64,000 nucleotides of DNA from an uncultured Clostridium sp. GTDB lineage: Bacteria; Bacillota; Clostridia; TANB77; CAG-508. Positions 1 to 9,337 of the stretch are shown here, one piece after another. Each line of letters opens with the position of its first letter. The stretch's first letter is position 1. The stretch covers positions 1-64,000 of the forward strand of contig CAOKLQ010000003.1 of the NCBI GenBank assembly GCA_948469315.1, read 5' to 3'. Position numbers and translations under genes: made by a program. The notes under the pieces are model-generated. The model ran no database searches. It was not told where the DNA came from and saw only the letters and a list, made by a program, of their open reading frames with translations.

Positions 1-622
1 CCGTTGGTTTTGCTGTTGGCTTGGCCGTTGGTTTCGCTGTTGGCTTAGCCGTTGGCTTGGCCGTTGGTTTTGCTGTTGGCTTAGCCGTTGGTTTTGCTGT
101 TGGCTTGGCCGTTGGTTTCGCTGTTGGCTTAGCCGTTGGTTTTGCTGTTGGCTTGGCCGTTGGTTTAGACGTCGGTTTTTCTATGGGATTCTCAGTTGGT
201 TTTACTGTCGATTTAGCTGGTGGCTTCGCTGTTGGTTTGGCCGTTGGTTTTATCGTTGTTAGTGGTATAGGTATTACTGGCCTTATTGTTGGTTTTGCTG
301 TCCAGTTTGTATTTTTTGTGGGTGTTGTTGACGTATTTGACGACGGATTTCTTGTTGGAGTTACTGACGTATTTGACGCTGGATTTTTTGTTGGTGTCGC
401 CAATGTATTTGACGGCGGATTGGTTGGTACTTGAGTATTTAACTCTCCTGTTGATACTGCCTCTTGTGTTACTGCAGTATTTGATACTGCTTCTTCTGTT
501 ACCGCAGTGTTTGATGCTATTTCTTCTTTTACTGTTGTGGACTTTTCTACGACCAACGCCAACATTAGTAATATAGCAACAATAATTATTGCTATATATA
601 ACCGCATCTTCTTTTTCTTCAT
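1..622 (-). CDS. Secreted or anchored Pro/Thr/Ala/Lys repeat protein, N-terminal part (runs off window)
   Basis: The minus-strand frame starts at ATG 622 behind an AAGGAGG ribosome site (630-636) and stays open to base 1, so the C-terminus is missing. A lysine-rich start (MKKKKMRLY) precedes a hydrophobic segment of about 17 residues, which fits a signal peptide or membrane anchor. Next comes a Thr/Ser/Asn/Pro-rich stalk with imperfect units such as SNTSVTPT. From about residue 130 a PTAK tetrapeptide is repeated up to the window edge. This is typical of extended cell-wall or spacer regions; the functional domain, if any, lies outside. Codon use (GCG, ACG, CCG, GCC) is richer in GC than in the neighbours. 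Codon 7 is CGG and must be read as sense here, since a +1 shift would stop three codons later. No function can be assigned. Confidence 0.75.
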   Translation of the reverse strand, partial: MKKKKMRLYIAIIIVAILLMLALVVEKSTTVKEEIASNTAVTEEAVSNTAVTQEAVSTGELNTQVPTNPPSNTLATPTKNPASNTSVTPTRNPSSNTSTTPTKNTNWTAKPTIRPVIPIPLTTIKPTAKPTAKPPAKSTVKPTENPIEKPTSKPTAKPTAKPTAKPTAKPTAKPTAKPTAKPTAKPTAKPTAKPTAKPTAKPTAKPT

Positions 623-670
623 TTTTTTTCCTCCTTAATATTATAAAATTTTACAATACTATCTATATAA

Positions 671-705
671 AAGGTGTTTCTTTTCACACCTGAGCTTTTT
701 TTATT
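671..705. other. Small hairpin in the gap before the PTAK-repeat gene
   Basis: AGGTGT and ACACCT form a 6-bp stem with an 8-nt loop. A T-run follows on the plus strand and a weaker one on the minus strand. It lies downstream of the DUF5662 gene (minus strand) and could be its terminator. Nothing else was seen in 623-817. Confidence 0.35.
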
Positions 706-817
706 ATAAAATATTTCACATTAAAAGTCAACATAAAGTTAATAACTTTATGTCGAATTTTTATATTTTTCAAAAATAAATATATAATATATAGATTTAA
801 TATTTAATTCTAAGTAT

Positions 818-1363
818 CTAATTACTACAATATTTTTTATATAAATTTTTTAAATTTTTAGATGTAATTACAGGTTCAACTCCTTTTTGACTTACTTGAA
901 TATAAATCTCAGTTAAAAATTCTTTTAAATTCTCATTTAAAGGTGATCTACTTTTTTCTTTTTCCCAATATCTTAATTGTGAATCTGTTTTCCATTTATC
1001 TGCATTATATACAATTCCTGCAGCAATTGTGTCACATACCATTTCAACAGCATATTTGTATGGCATTATGGGACTTGGTATTTTAGACCTTGGATCATTC
1101 CAATATTCTGGATGATGTTTATTTCTACCTTTATGATGAAGCCATGCTTTTGAATATCCATTTGCTCTTTTAGCAGCAACTATTGGACTAATAGTTCCTT
1201 GATAATATTTTACAGATTCCCAAAATTCTGTAGGTGAGAATTTTGACATATCGTGAACTATTCCTCTAAATGGTATTCCTGCTTTTAAACATAGTTTAAA
1301 TACAATCCACTTATGTTTTAATACTGTTTTTAAATGTTTAAATATGTTTATTATTATCATCAA
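818..1363 (-). CDS. DUF5662 family protein
   Basis: This 181-residue soluble protein carries the histidine-rich pattern of DUF5662 proteins: VHDMSKFSPTEFW near residue 37, then HHKGRNKHHPEYW near residue 76. Conserved His/Asp pairs of this type suggest a metal-binding fold resembling HD-domain proteins, but the biochemical role of the family is not known to me. It sits upstream in transcription order of the PTAK-repeat gene and just downstream of fmt, with about 35 bp between. It may be co-transcribed with fmt. The family assignment comes from motif recognition only. Confidence 0.6.
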   Translation of the reverse strand: MMIIINIFKHLKTVLKHKWIVFKLCLKAGIPFRGIVHDMSKFSPTEFWESVKYYQGTISPIVAAKRANGYSKAWLHHKGRNKHHPEYWNDPRSKIPSPIMPYKYAVEMVCDTIAAGIVYNADKWKTDSQLRYWEKEKSRSPLNENLKEFLTEIYIQVSQKGVEPVITSKNLKNLYKKYCSN

Positions 1364-1398
1364 TCCACCAACTTTTATTATATTTTATATTATTATGT

Positions 1399-2379
1399 TT
1401 ATTCAAATTTCTCACCTACATCTATTTTATTTCCTCTTAAGAAATCACATATATTCATTCTTTTAGCATTTGGAGCTTGTATTTCTATTACTTCTATAAT
1501 TTCGTCTTTTGCCTTTATATACATTCCTTTTTTGCTACTTGATATTATTACTGTTCCTGGTAGCACTTTTTTTATTTTATTTTTATCTAATTCATTAAAC
1601 TTTTCTATTAAATCTTCCAATGTTATATTATTTAGTTTCCAGAATTTATACTTCGTATCTTCTATAAAGCTATATGTTCCCATTATTGGATTTAAACCTC
1701 TTGTTAAATTTTTTATTTCTTTAGCAGTTTTATTTTTCCAATCTATTTGTGACATTTCTTTATTTAACATTGGAGCCATTGAATAATCTTGTGTTTGTTT
1801 TTGCCTTTTTACATCTCCACTTTCAATTTGTTTTAATGTTTTTACTAAAATTGCTCCTCCTAAAACAGATAATCTATCCCATAATTCACCTGTTGTTTCT
1901 TCTTCTCCAATTTGAATTTCTTGTTTTAAAATTATATCTCCTGTATCCATTTGTTCATCCATATACATTGTAGTTACCCCTGTTGTTTTATCTCCATTTA
2001 TTATAGCCCATTGTATTGGTGCTGCTCCTCTATATTTTGGAAGAAGTGATGCATGTACATTTATACATCCAAATTTAGGAATATCTAATATTTCTTTTGG
2101 AAGTATCTTACCATACGCTACAACACATATAACATCTGGATTTAGTTGTTTTATAGTTTCTATAAATTCACTATTATTTTTTACTTTTTCTGGTTGATAA
2201 ATTTTAAAATTATTTTCTAGAGCATATTCCTTGACTTTCGAAAAACAAGTTTTCATTCCTCTACCTTTTTGTTTATCTATATTTGTTACAACACCTAGTA
2301 TTTCAAAATTTTCTTTATGTATTGCTTTTAATGAATCAGCCGCAAAATCTGGCGTTCCCATAAATAAAATTTTTAACAT
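1399..2379 (-). CDS. fmt: Methionyl-tRNA formyltransferase
   Basis: The enzyme transfers a formyl group from 10-formyl-tetrahydrofolate to initiator Met-tRNA in the cytoplasm. The 326 residues match the usual family length. The N-terminal formyltransferase fold starts with KILFMGTPDFA. The catalytic triad is visible as Asn107 and His109 in CINVHASLLPKYRG and Asp148 in MDTGDI. The C-terminal tRNA-binding domain follows from about residue 205. The start has an upstream AGGAGG (about 2385-2392). It lies directly downstream of def and priA, the common order priA-def-fmt, so formylation and deformylation are encoded together. Confidence 0.96.
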   Translation of the reverse strand: MLKILFMGTPDFAADSLKAIHKENFEILGVVTNIDKQKGRGMKTCFSKVKEYALENNFKIYQPEKVKNNSEFIETIKQLNPDVICVVAYGKILPKEILDIPKFGCINVHASLLPKYRGAAPIQWAIINGDKTTGVTTMYMDEQMDTGDIILKQEIQIGEEETTGELWDRLSVLGGAILVKTLKQIESGDVKRQKQTQDYSMAPMLNKEMSQIDWKNKTAKEIKNLTRGLNPIMGTYSFIEDTKYKFWKLNNITLEDLIEKFNELDKNKIKKVLPGTVIISSSKKGMYIKAKDEIIEVIEIQAPNAKRMNICDFLRGNKIDVGEKFE

Positions 2380-2442
2380 TAATTTCCTCCTGAATTGTAA
2401 ATTTTTCTATATTTAACATTTTTTCAATATTAATTTTATATT

Positions 2443-2919
2443 TTATTTTCCTGGTTCTACATATTGAAGAGTTCCTGGTATTATTTTATCTACAAATACA
2501 ATTCCATTTAAATGATCTACTTCATGGCATATTGCTTGTGCTAGTAAATCTTTGGCTTTGATTTTTATTTTTTTACCTTCTCTATTTAGTGCTTCTACTT
2601 CAACTTCTTTTGGTCTTACTATTTTTGCAAATTGATTTGGAAAACTTAAACATCCTTCATCTACTTCTTGTTTTCCTTTTTCTTTTATAATTTTAGGATT
2701 TATTAGAACAACCACTCCTTTATCATCATATAAATCTATTACAATAACTCTTTTTAATATTCCTACTTGTTGAGCAGCCAGGCCCACTCCATTTAACAAG
2801 TGCATTGTTTCTATCATATCATCTATTAATATTTGTATTCTTTCATCTATTTCTTCAACTTCTCTTGCTTTCTTTTTTAATATTTCGTCTCCTTCTTCTC
2901 TGACATTTCTTACTGCCAT
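2443..2919 (-). CDS. def: Peptide deformylase
   Basis: It removes the N-formyl group from nascent proteins. All three family motifs are present: GVGLAAQQVG (44-53), EGCLSFP (88-94, metal ligand Cys90) and HEVDH (132-136, His132 and His136 as ligands with Glu133 catalytic). The 158-residue length is normal for this family. It lies between priA and fmt on the same strand with short gaps, so it is probably in one operon. Confidence 0.97.
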   Translation of the reverse strand: MAVRNVREEGDEILKKKAREVEEIDERIQILIDDMIETMHLLNGVGLAAQQVGILKRVIVIDLYDDKGVVVLINPKIIKEKGKQEVDEGCLSFPNQFAKIVRPKEVEVEALNREGKKIKIKAKDLLAQAICHEVDHLNGIVFVDKIIPGTLQYVEPGK

Positions 2920-2951
2920 TTTATTTTCCCCCTAATTTTCAATTATTATTT

Positions 2952-5185
2952 TTAAAGTAAATTATTTGGATTTACATCTACTATTACTCTTGTATTTTTT
3001 GAATCACTTAAGTAATACTTTTCTAAAACCTCATTTATATTTTCTACAATTTCATCATTTAAATTCACTTTTAATATCATTCTCCATCTGTATCTGTTTT
3101 TTATTTTGTCTATTGGTGCTGGCATTGGCTTTAGCAGCAATCCTTGTATGTTATATGTTTTTATATTTTCATATAAGTATTTTGATACTTGTGCAACATC
3201 ATTTGGATTTTGCCCACTTATACCAAACATTATTATATCGCAAAATGGAGGATATTTCAATTGTTTTCTTAAATGAATTTCTGCATCATAAAATAATTTG
3301 TAATTTTGTTTTTTTGCATAATCTATTGCAAAACTATCTGGATTGTATGTTTGTATAATTACTTTTCCTGGAAGATTTTCTCTTCCTGCTCTTCCTGATA
3401 CTTGTACTAACAAATCGAATGTTGTTTCATTTGCTTTGTAATTATCTATATTTAAACTACTATCTGCTGCAATAACTCCAACTAATGTAACATTTGGAAA
3501 ATGATGTCCCTTAACTACCATTTGTGTTCCAATTAGTATATCTATATTTTCATTTTTAAATTTATTTAAAATTTCCTCATGTGAATTCTTTTTTGTTACT
3601 GTATCTACATCCATTCTTATTGTAGTCGCATTTGGAAACATAGTTTTTATTTGTTCTTCTAATTTTTGCGTTCCTGTTCCAAAATATTTTATTTTTTGGC
3701 TTCCACATTCTGGGCACTTTGTTACTACTTTTTCTTCATGTCCACAGTAATGACATTTTAGCATTTGTTTATTTCTATGGTATGTTAGGCTTATATTACA
3801 ATTTTTACATTTTACTACATAACCACAGTCTCTACACATTACAAATGTAGAAAAACCTCTTCTATTTAGAAATAATATAGTTTGTTTTTTGTTTTTTAAA
3901 TTCTCTTCTATAGATTTATACAATCTTATACTAAACATTGTTCTATTTCCGATTTGCAAGTTCTTGTCTTAAATCCACTATTTCTATTTCTGGAAGAGAT
4001 GAATTATTTGCTCTTTTTGTTAACTGTAGTAATTCTACATCTTGATTTTGTGTTTTATAAAATGTATCTATGGAAGGAGTTGCACTTCCTAATACTAGGG
4101 GTATTTTTTTATTTATAGCTATTTTTTGCGATATTTCTTTTGCATTGTATCTTGGGTTCATTTCAGATTTATATGAATCATCATGTTCTTCATCTACTAT
4201 AATTATTCCTAAGTCTTGTATAGGTGCAAATATAGCAGACCTTGCTCCTATTACTATTTTTGCTTCATTTTGTTTAACTTTTTTCCATTCATCAAATCTT
4301 TCTCCAACAGATAGTTTGCTATGTAAGACTGCAATTTTTTCTTCTCCAAATCTTGCAATAAATCTATCTACCATCTGTGGTGTTAAGCTTATTTCTGGTA
4401 CTAATACTATTGCTGATTTGTTTTTGTTTAGTACTTTTTCTATTAATTGCATATATACTTCTGTTTTTCCGTGAACCTGTTACTCCATAAATTAAAAATT
4501 GTTTGTACTCATTGTTATTTATTGAAATATCTACTTTGGTTATAACATCTTGTTGCTCATGCGTTAATTTTCTTTTTTCATCTTTTTGTATATTTTTATT
4601 TATAAATGGATTCCTTTTTATTTCTTTTTCTATTATTTCTATATAGCCATTTTTTTCTAGAGTTTTTACTACTGCTCTTGTTGCGCCTACAAATATCTCT
4701 AAATCTTGAAATATCACTTCACTATTATTACCGAGAAACTTTAGTATTTTTACTTGCTTTTCAGATTTTAAAATTTTATTTTCTATATCAAGATCTATTT
4801 CATCTATACTTTTTTTCAAATATATAAAATTTGCAGTTTTTTCTTTTGCTCTATTTTCTGCGTTTTTTGTAGATGTTCCAGGTGGTAACATTAGTTTTAA
4901 ACAATCTGATATATTGCAAAAGTATCTTTTACTCATCCATTTTGCTAAGTTTATATTTTCATCTATAAGGACATTTTCTTCAAATTTTAATATATCTTTT
5001 ATTTTGTATTTAGAAGATTCTTTTATATTTATAACAAAAGCATCTTCAAGCTTTTTTCCATTTCCAAATGGAACCAAAACTCTACTTCCTATTTTTATTT
5101 TATCTTCCAAATTAATGGGTATGTTATAATCAAATACTCTATTTAAATTTTTTACTATACTATTTATAATAACTTCAGCAACCAT
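2952..5185 (-). CDS. priA: Primosomal helicase PriA, frame requires two +1 shifts at CGG
   Basis: PriA is the 3'-5' helicase that reloads the replisome at stalled forks. The gene is intact except for two one-base offsets. Frame 1 (from 5185) runs to codon 239, where the Walker A motif GVTGS-GKTEVY breaks: TCA CGG AAA is read, but skipping the C gives S-G-K-T. Frame 2 contains VDEEHDDSYK (DEAH-type motif II) and ends in ANRK-stop; skipping the C of CGG at 3949-3951 gives ANGNRTMFS, the conserved continuation. Frame 3 has the zinc-binding pairs (CRDCGY, CKNC, CHYCGH, CPECGS) and the helicase C-domain with QVSGRAGR. With both shifts the protein is 743 residues, the normal PriA length. Either the frame is recoded or the gene is doubly frameshifted. 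Confidence 0.9.
3949..3951 (-). other. CGG +1 recoding site in priA, second
   Basis: Context AAT CGG AAA TAG. Unshifted translation stops one codon later. Skipping the C gives Asn-Gly-Asn-Arg-Thr-Met-Phe-Ser, the expected PriA sequence. Confidence 0.8.
4469..4471 (-). other. CGG +1 recoding site in priA, Walker A
   Basis: In-frame codon 239 (TCA CGG AAA). Skipping the C yields TCA GGA AAA ACA, Ser-Gly-Lys-Thr, restoring the invariant P-loop glycine and lysine. Without the shift the frame has no helicase core. Confidence 0.8.
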
Positions 5186-5237
5186 TTTTCTCTCCTATAT
5201 TGATGTTAGTATATCAAAAAAAATGTTTTTATACAAG

Positions 5238-5272
5238 ATAAAAGAGTTCTTATGATAAGAACTCTTTTTGAC
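5238..5272 (-). terminator. Intrinsic terminator after the 5275-5712 gene
   Basis: AGAGTTCTTA and TAAGAACTCT pair as a 10-bp stem with a short loop and T-runs on both sides, directly after the stop codon at 5275. Confidence 0.8.
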
Positions 5273-5274
5273 GA

Positions 5275-5712
5275 CTAAAAATTTCTTTTATTTTTGCTTC
5301 CAGCAACATTTTTCATAATTCTGGTATGTCTATCACGAAAAACGCTTGCAACAGGCCTTTCTTTTTTCATAAAATCTTCTCTAGCTTGTGCTACTTGTTT
5401 TTCTCTTTGTGTTCGTTTTACAATTTTATCATTTTGTAAAATCTTTTCTAATATGTTTCTGTAAATTTGTTGATCATGTATAGAACATGATTTACCATCT
5501 ATAATAGGTGATGGTACAAATTTTGCTTCTGTCAAATTTTCTACTGCCTTTTTGAATATCTGAACTGGTCTTTTTGGTGCCATTGGCTCTTTTATAATAT
5601 TGTCAATTTCTTCTTCCAATCCATCAATCATTATCCGACTTACTATTATTTCCCCATCTTGTATTATCACAAATGTATTTTGATAGCAAGCAATTCTAAG
5701 ATCTGTCGTCAA
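5275..5712 (-). CDS. Hypothetical protein, 145 aa
   Basis: I do not recognise this protein. It begins at TTG 5712 behind GGAGG (about 5722-5727) and is followed by a clear terminator. The N-terminal 30 residues are beta-like (NTFVIIQDGEIIVSR). The C-terminal half is rich in Lys, Arg and Gln and probably helical (KRTQREKQVAQAREDFM), ending in a basic tail that could bind nucleic acid. Codon 26 is CGG in the frame AGT CGG ATA; a +1 shift would stop immediately (GGA TAA), so CGG must be read as sense if the gene is real. It lies between priA and gmk with its own terminator, so it is probably a single transcription unit. Confidence 0.6.
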   Translation of the reverse strand: MTTDLRIACYQNTFVIIQDGEIIVSRIMIDGLEEEIDNIIKEPMAPKRPVQIFKKAVENLTEAKFVPSPIIDGKSCSIHDQQIYRNILEKILQNDKIVKRTQREKQVAQAREDFMKKERPVASVFRDRHTRIMKNVAGSKNKRNF

Positions 5713-5782
5713 TATAAATTCCTCCTTTTTAGATATTAGTTAATTATTATATTAACATAATTTTATGGTTTATTCAAGTAAA

Positions 5783-5818
5783 AAGCAAAATTCTAAATTA
5801 ATTTTAGAATTCTGCCTC
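5783..5818 (-). terminator. Terminator overlapping the end of gmk
   Basis: The inverted repeat AGAATTCTAAAATTAATTTAGAATTTT is followed on the minus strand by a T-run. Its 5' arm overlaps the last codons of gmk. Confidence 0.6.
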
Positions 5819-6379
5819 TTTTAAATTTATTTCATTTTTTATTATAGTAGTTATTATTTGCACTGTTTTTTCTAAATCGTTATTTTTTATTACATAATCA
5901 TACAATCCAATTTTAGATTCCTCATAATCTAATCTATTAAGCCTTTGTGTAATTTTCTTTATGTCCATTTTATCTACTCTATTTTCTAGTCTTTTTCGTA
6001 ATACATGTTTTGGAACTTTTAAAAATATTGTAACAACTTTTGTATCTTGTTTTAATAATTGTATTAAATTTTCTGTTCCATTAACATCTATATCTTTTAT
6101 TATTATTTTTCCTTGTTTAATTTTTTCATTTAGAAGTTTTCTAGATGTTCCATAATAATGATCACTATATACATTATATTCATATAATTCATTATTTTTT
6201 ATCATTGCTTCAAATTCTTCTTTTGTTACAAAATTATATGTTTGACCTGGCACATCACCATCTCTTGGTGGTCTATCAGTATAAGATGGAAGTGATTCTA
6301 CATTTTTTAATCTTTTTATTAGCTCTTTTTTTATTGTATCTTTTCCTGCTCCTGATACTCCAGATAATAATATTAACAT
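5804..6379 (-). CDS. gmk: Guanylate kinase
   Basis: It phosphorylates GMP to GDP. The P-loop is GVSGAGKDT (7-15). The GMP-binding segment SYTDRPPRDGDVPGQTYNFV follows, and the lid region (KRLENRVDK) comes later. Length is 191 residues, as usual. It overlaps the start of the following transcription unit partner rpoZ by 7 bp (6373-6379). The cluster remA-rpoZ-gmk is a standard Firmicute arrangement. Confidence 0.95.
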   Translation of the reverse strand: MLILLSGVSGAGKDTIKKELIKRLKNVESLPSYTDRPPRDGDVPGQTYNFVTKEEFEAMIKNNELYEYNVYSDHYYGTSRKLLNEKIKQGKIIIKDIDVNGTENLIQLLKQDTKVVTIFLKVPKHVLRKRLENRVDKMDIKKITQRLNRLDYEESKIGLYDYVIKNNDLEKTVQIITTIIKNEINLKEAEF

Positions 6380-6567
6380 TTTACTACTTTCCCCTCTGCT
6401 ATTTCATTTACTGCAAGTGTTACTGGTGATTCTTCTTTTACACTAGTCATTGTTTCATCTCCTGACGCTATTTGTCTTGCCCTTTTTGATACCATAACTA
6501 CTAAAGTATATCTGTTATCAATCCCTTCTAATTCTAATAATTGATTTACACTTGGTTTTACCATCAT
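6373..6567 (-). CDS. rpoZ: RNA polymerase omega subunit
   Basis: This small subunit assists assembly of RNA polymerase. The 64-residue protein contains the family core: KPSVNQLLELEGIDNRYTLV, then VSKRARQI and a SPVTLAVNEIAEGKV tail. It overlaps gmk by 7 bp and follows remA by 2 bp, indicating translational coupling. Confidence 0.93.
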   Translation of the reverse strand: MMVKPSVNQLLELEGIDNRYTLVVMVSKRARQIASGDETMTSVKEESPVTLAVNEIAEGKVVKC

Positions 6568-6569
6568 TT

Positions 6570-6830
6570 TTACAATCCTCCTATTTCTTCTTTTTCATCT
6601 TTATCTAATCTTCCAGCAACTGTTTCAGGTTGAATTGCAGATAATACCACATGACCTGAATCCATTATTACAACCGCTCTTGTTCTTCTTCCACATGTTG
6701 CATCTATTGCTGTTCTATTTTCTTTTGATTCTTGTACCATTCTTTTTATTGGTGCTGATTCTGGACTTACTATTGCAACTATTCTATTTGCAGAAACTGT
6801 GTTTCCAAATCCTACATTTATCAATTGCAT
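6570..6830 (-). CDS. remA: RemA-like regulator (DUF370)
   Basis: This is a small DNA-binding regulator family; in Bacillus subtilis RemA activates matrix and osmoprotection genes. The family sequence [20 protein letters not shown] is followed by SAPIKRMV and the basic [16 protein letters not shown] segment. An upstream in-frame start at 6851 is possible, but the ATG at 6830 has the ribosome site GGAGGAAACAAA in front and is preferred. It heads the remA-rpoZ-gmk cluster. Confidence 0.9.
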   Translation of the reverse strand: MQLINVGFGNTVSANRIVAIVSPESAPIKRMVQESKENRTAIDATCGRRTRAVVIMDSGHVVLSAIQPETVAGRLDKDEKEEIGGL

Positions 6831-7011
6831 TTTGTTTCCTCCTAAATTCAATTATTATGAAAAATTAATTTATATTTGAAAATGAGTTTGATATTTAGCC
6901 ATTTAACACTTAACCATATTAGAATGTGTATCTATAATTTGAATTATAAGTATATTAAACGCCTTGGAAAACGGAATTTGAAAATAAAATTAATTTTTCA
7001 TTTATACTTTT

Positions 7012-7893
7012 TTATTCAATGTTTTGTATTTGTTCTCTTATGTTTTCTAACTCGGTTTTTATGTCTATTACTAGGTTTGTTATTTCTAAACAATTTGCCT
7101 TTGAACCTATTGTGTTTGTTTCTCTATTCATTTCTTGAATTATAAAATCTAATTTCTTTCCTATTATTATATACTTTTCTATTTTTATTAGATTTTCAAA
7201 TTGTTCTATATGACTTTTTAACCTTGTTATTTCTTCTTCTACCGAACATTTATCAGCATATATTACAACTTCTTGTTCTAATCTTGCTTTATCTATTATT
7301 TCAGATTTTAATAATTCTTTTATCCTTGTTTCTAATTTTACTACATATTCTTCAATAAGTCCAGTAGAATATTTTGAAATTTCTCCTGTTTTATCAGATA
7401 TTTGTTTAATTCTAACCAATATGTCTTCTGAAAGCTTCTTTCCTTCTATTTGTTTCATATTTATAAAATTATCTAATGCTTCTTTTAGAGGCACTCTTAT
7501 TTCTTGCTTTATTTTTTCTTCTTCATCTTCATTTTTTATTTGTAAAACATCTGGAAATTTTGCTATATTTATAACAGATATATCATTTTCTATATCATAT
7601 AAATTTGCTAAATTTTTTAGTTCATTTACATACATACTAGCTAGTTCGTTATTTATTGTTATTTTTTTCCCTAAACTACTTATATTTTCAAATGTAACTG
7701 TTACATCTATTTTTCCTCTTGAAACATTATTTAATACTTCTTTTTTTATTATTTCTTCTAAATAACTAATATTTCTTGGAAGTTTTACTGTTACATCTGT
7801 ATATCTATAGTTTACAGATTTTATTTCTATAACATAATTTCTACCTTCTATTTCATATTTTGATCTTCCAAATCCAGTCATACTTTTTAACAT
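7012..7893 (-). CDS. YicC/YloC-family endoribonuclease
   Basis: It begins with the diagnostic MLKSMTGFGRSKYE. It continues with IEIKSVNYRYTDV, and the C-terminal IIQEMNRETNTIGSKA motif is intact. YicC proteins are RNA-degrading enzymes. I chose ATG 7893 over the GTG at 7902 because AGAAGAG lies 7-8 nt upstream of it and the family starts here. Length is 293 residues. The usual order yicC-remA-rpoZ-gmk is kept. Confidence 0.92.
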   Translation of the reverse strand: MLKSMTGFGRSKYEIEGRNYVIEIKSVNYRYTDVTVKLPRNISYLEEIIKKEVLNNVSRGKIDVTVTFENISSLGKKITINNELASMYVNELKNLANLYDIENDISVINIAKFPDVLQIKNEDEEEKIKQEIRVPLKEALDNFINMKQIEGKKLSEDILVRIKQISDKTGEISKYSTGLIEEYVVKLETRIKELLKSEIIDKARLEQEVVIYADKCSVEEEITRLKSHIEQFENLIKIEKYIIIGKKLDFIIQEMNRETNTIGSKANCLEITNLVIDIKTELENIREQIQNIE

Positions 7894-7911
7894 ATTTATC
7901 ACTCTTCTTTT

Positions 7912-8448
7912 TTATCTTCTTTTTTTTGATGTTTCTTGTTTTTTTACTGGCTCTTGTTTTTTTACTATATCATTTATATCACTTAAAGATTTTATATAAT
8001 GTTTTTTTATTCTCTTATAAATTTTTATATCTTTTATTAAATAGTACATCGTAAAAATATATGATACTATAGCTAAATACAATATATATCTATTTTCTTG
8101 TAAAATACATATATATGTGCAAAATAAAATTGTTAAGGCAAAGATTAAAATCTCAATTCCCCATAAACATATTTTTCCACTTCCCTTCTTATAGCTTTTT
8201 TCAAAAATTAGTATAGAAATTATACATGTAGTTATACTAAAAATTTTTAAATCTTTTAAATATATATCTCTATCAATGTTATAAAATCCAAATATAAACA
8301 AAATATTTAAAAATATTATAGTAAACAATATTAAAAGATTCGCAAATATATTTTTATTAATATCTTTTCTAACTTTTTCAGGTATTTCTCTCTTTTTTTG
8401 TAATTGCTCTTCAAATTCATCTATTAATTCTCTTTCTTTTTTTCTCAT
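7912..8448 (-). CDS. Four-helix membrane protein of unknown function
   Basis: Not recognised. It has a charged N-terminal 35 residues (ELIDEFEEQLQKKREI), then hydrophobic segments near residues 36-55, 68-82, 95-113 and 120-137, and a lysine-rich cytoplasmic tail with two KKQE repeats. It overlaps the stop of rsmE by 4 bp (ATGA type) and ends 19 bp before yicC, so it is translated with rsmE. Confidence 0.6.
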   Translation of the reverse strand: MRKKERELIDEFEEQLQKKREIPEKVRKDINKNIFANLLILFTIIFLNILFIFGFYNIDRDIYLKDLKIFSITTCIISILIFEKSYKKGSGKICLWGIEILIFALTILFCTYICILQENRYILYLAIVSYIFTMYYLIKDIKIYKRIKKHYIKSLSDINDIVKKQEPVKKQETSKKRR

Positions 8449-9206
8449 AAATCCCTCCTAGCTAGATCTTCTAATTCATAGATCAAAATACTTGTTAAAG
8501 CTATTGCCACTGTTTCAGTTCTTAATATACGTTTTCCAAGTGTAACTATTTTTGCTTTTGCTTTCTTTAATTTTTCTATTTCTTCTTCATCTATTCCTCC
8601 TTCTGGTCCAATAACTATAGCAATTTTACTTATTTTATTTAAATTTTTTAACTTTTTGATTTCCTCTTTTATAGTATAATTTTCTTCATTTTCATACGCT
8701 ACTATAACGCAATCATATGAATCTATTCTATTACATAACTGATTTATATTCCATATTTCATTTACTTTAGGTATTATATTCCTTCCACTTTGCTTAGATG
8801 CAACTTCTGCTATCTTTTGCCATCTTTCAATCTTTTTTTGTTTATCTTTTTGATTTAATTTTACTACACAATTTCTCATCTCTAGAGGAATAAATTCATA
8901 TGCACCAAGTTCAACACATTTTTGTATTATAAGTTCCATTTTTTCTTGCTTAGGTAATCCTTGAACTACTGTTATTTTTAAATCTGATTCTGTATTTTTA
9001 TCTAATATTTTAGTTATATTACATTTAACCTCTTTACTTGTTATATTAGAAATTTCACACATAAAGTTTTGTAAAGTTTGTTTATTACATATTTGTAGTT
9101 TATCTCCTACTTTTTTTCTAAGAACATTTTTTATATGATTATAATCTTTTCTTATTGTTACTTCATTTGCTATTATATCTTCATTTTCTACAAAAAATTT
9201 AGGCAT
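8445..9206 (-). CDS. rsmE: 16S rRNA m3U1498 methyltransferase
   Basis: This SPOUT-fold methyltransferase acts on U1498 of 16S rRNA in the 30S subunit. The C-terminal knot motifs are clear: VIGPEGGIDEEEIE, then TLGKRILRTETVAIALTSIL. The N-terminal PUA-like domain is also present. Length is 253 residues. It overlaps the downstream membrane protein by 4 bp. Confidence 0.95.
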   Translation of the reverse strand: MPKFFVENEDIIANEVTIRKDYNHIKNVLRKKVGDKLQICNKQTLQNFMCEISNITSKEVKCNITKILDKNTESDLKITVVQGLPKQEKMELIIQKCVELGAYEFIPLEMRNCVVKLNQKDKQKKIERWQKIAEVASKQSGRNIIPKVNEIWNINQLCNRIDSYDCVIVAYENEENYTIKEEIKKLKNLNKISKIAIVIGPEGGIDEEEIEKLKKAKAKIVTLGKRILRTETVAIALTSILIYELEDLARRDL

Positions 9207-9281
9207 ACAAAAAACCTCTCCTTAAAAACTTTTGTTATTATATCATTTTATATTGTATTATTCAAGAAAAATTTTTATATT

Positions 9282-9332
9282 TAGACCTGTCCCAAAAATC
9301 GACAAAGTGTCGGATTGGGGGCTGTCCCTTTT
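9282..9332. repeat. Inverted-repeat element ending in GGGACAG / CTGTCCC
   Basis: The stretch has CTGTCCC twice, in the segments ACCTGTCCCAAAAA and GGGGCTGTCCCTTT. A small stem CGACA/TGTCG lies between them. Sequences like this are seen as remnants near IS200-type or REP-associated transposases in Clostridia. No transposase is nearby, and only one copy was seen in this window. Confidence 0.4.
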
Positions 9333-9337
9333 AGACT

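Noticed and set aside
1..180. CRISPR-like tandem repeat
   Set aside because: The 12-bp unit is uninterrupted and codes PTAK in one frame; there are no spacers.
21..434. Plus-strand open frame coding for AVGLAVGF repeats
   Set aside because: It is the antisense of the minus-strand PTAK gene, which has a start codon, ribosome site and signal-anchor sequence.
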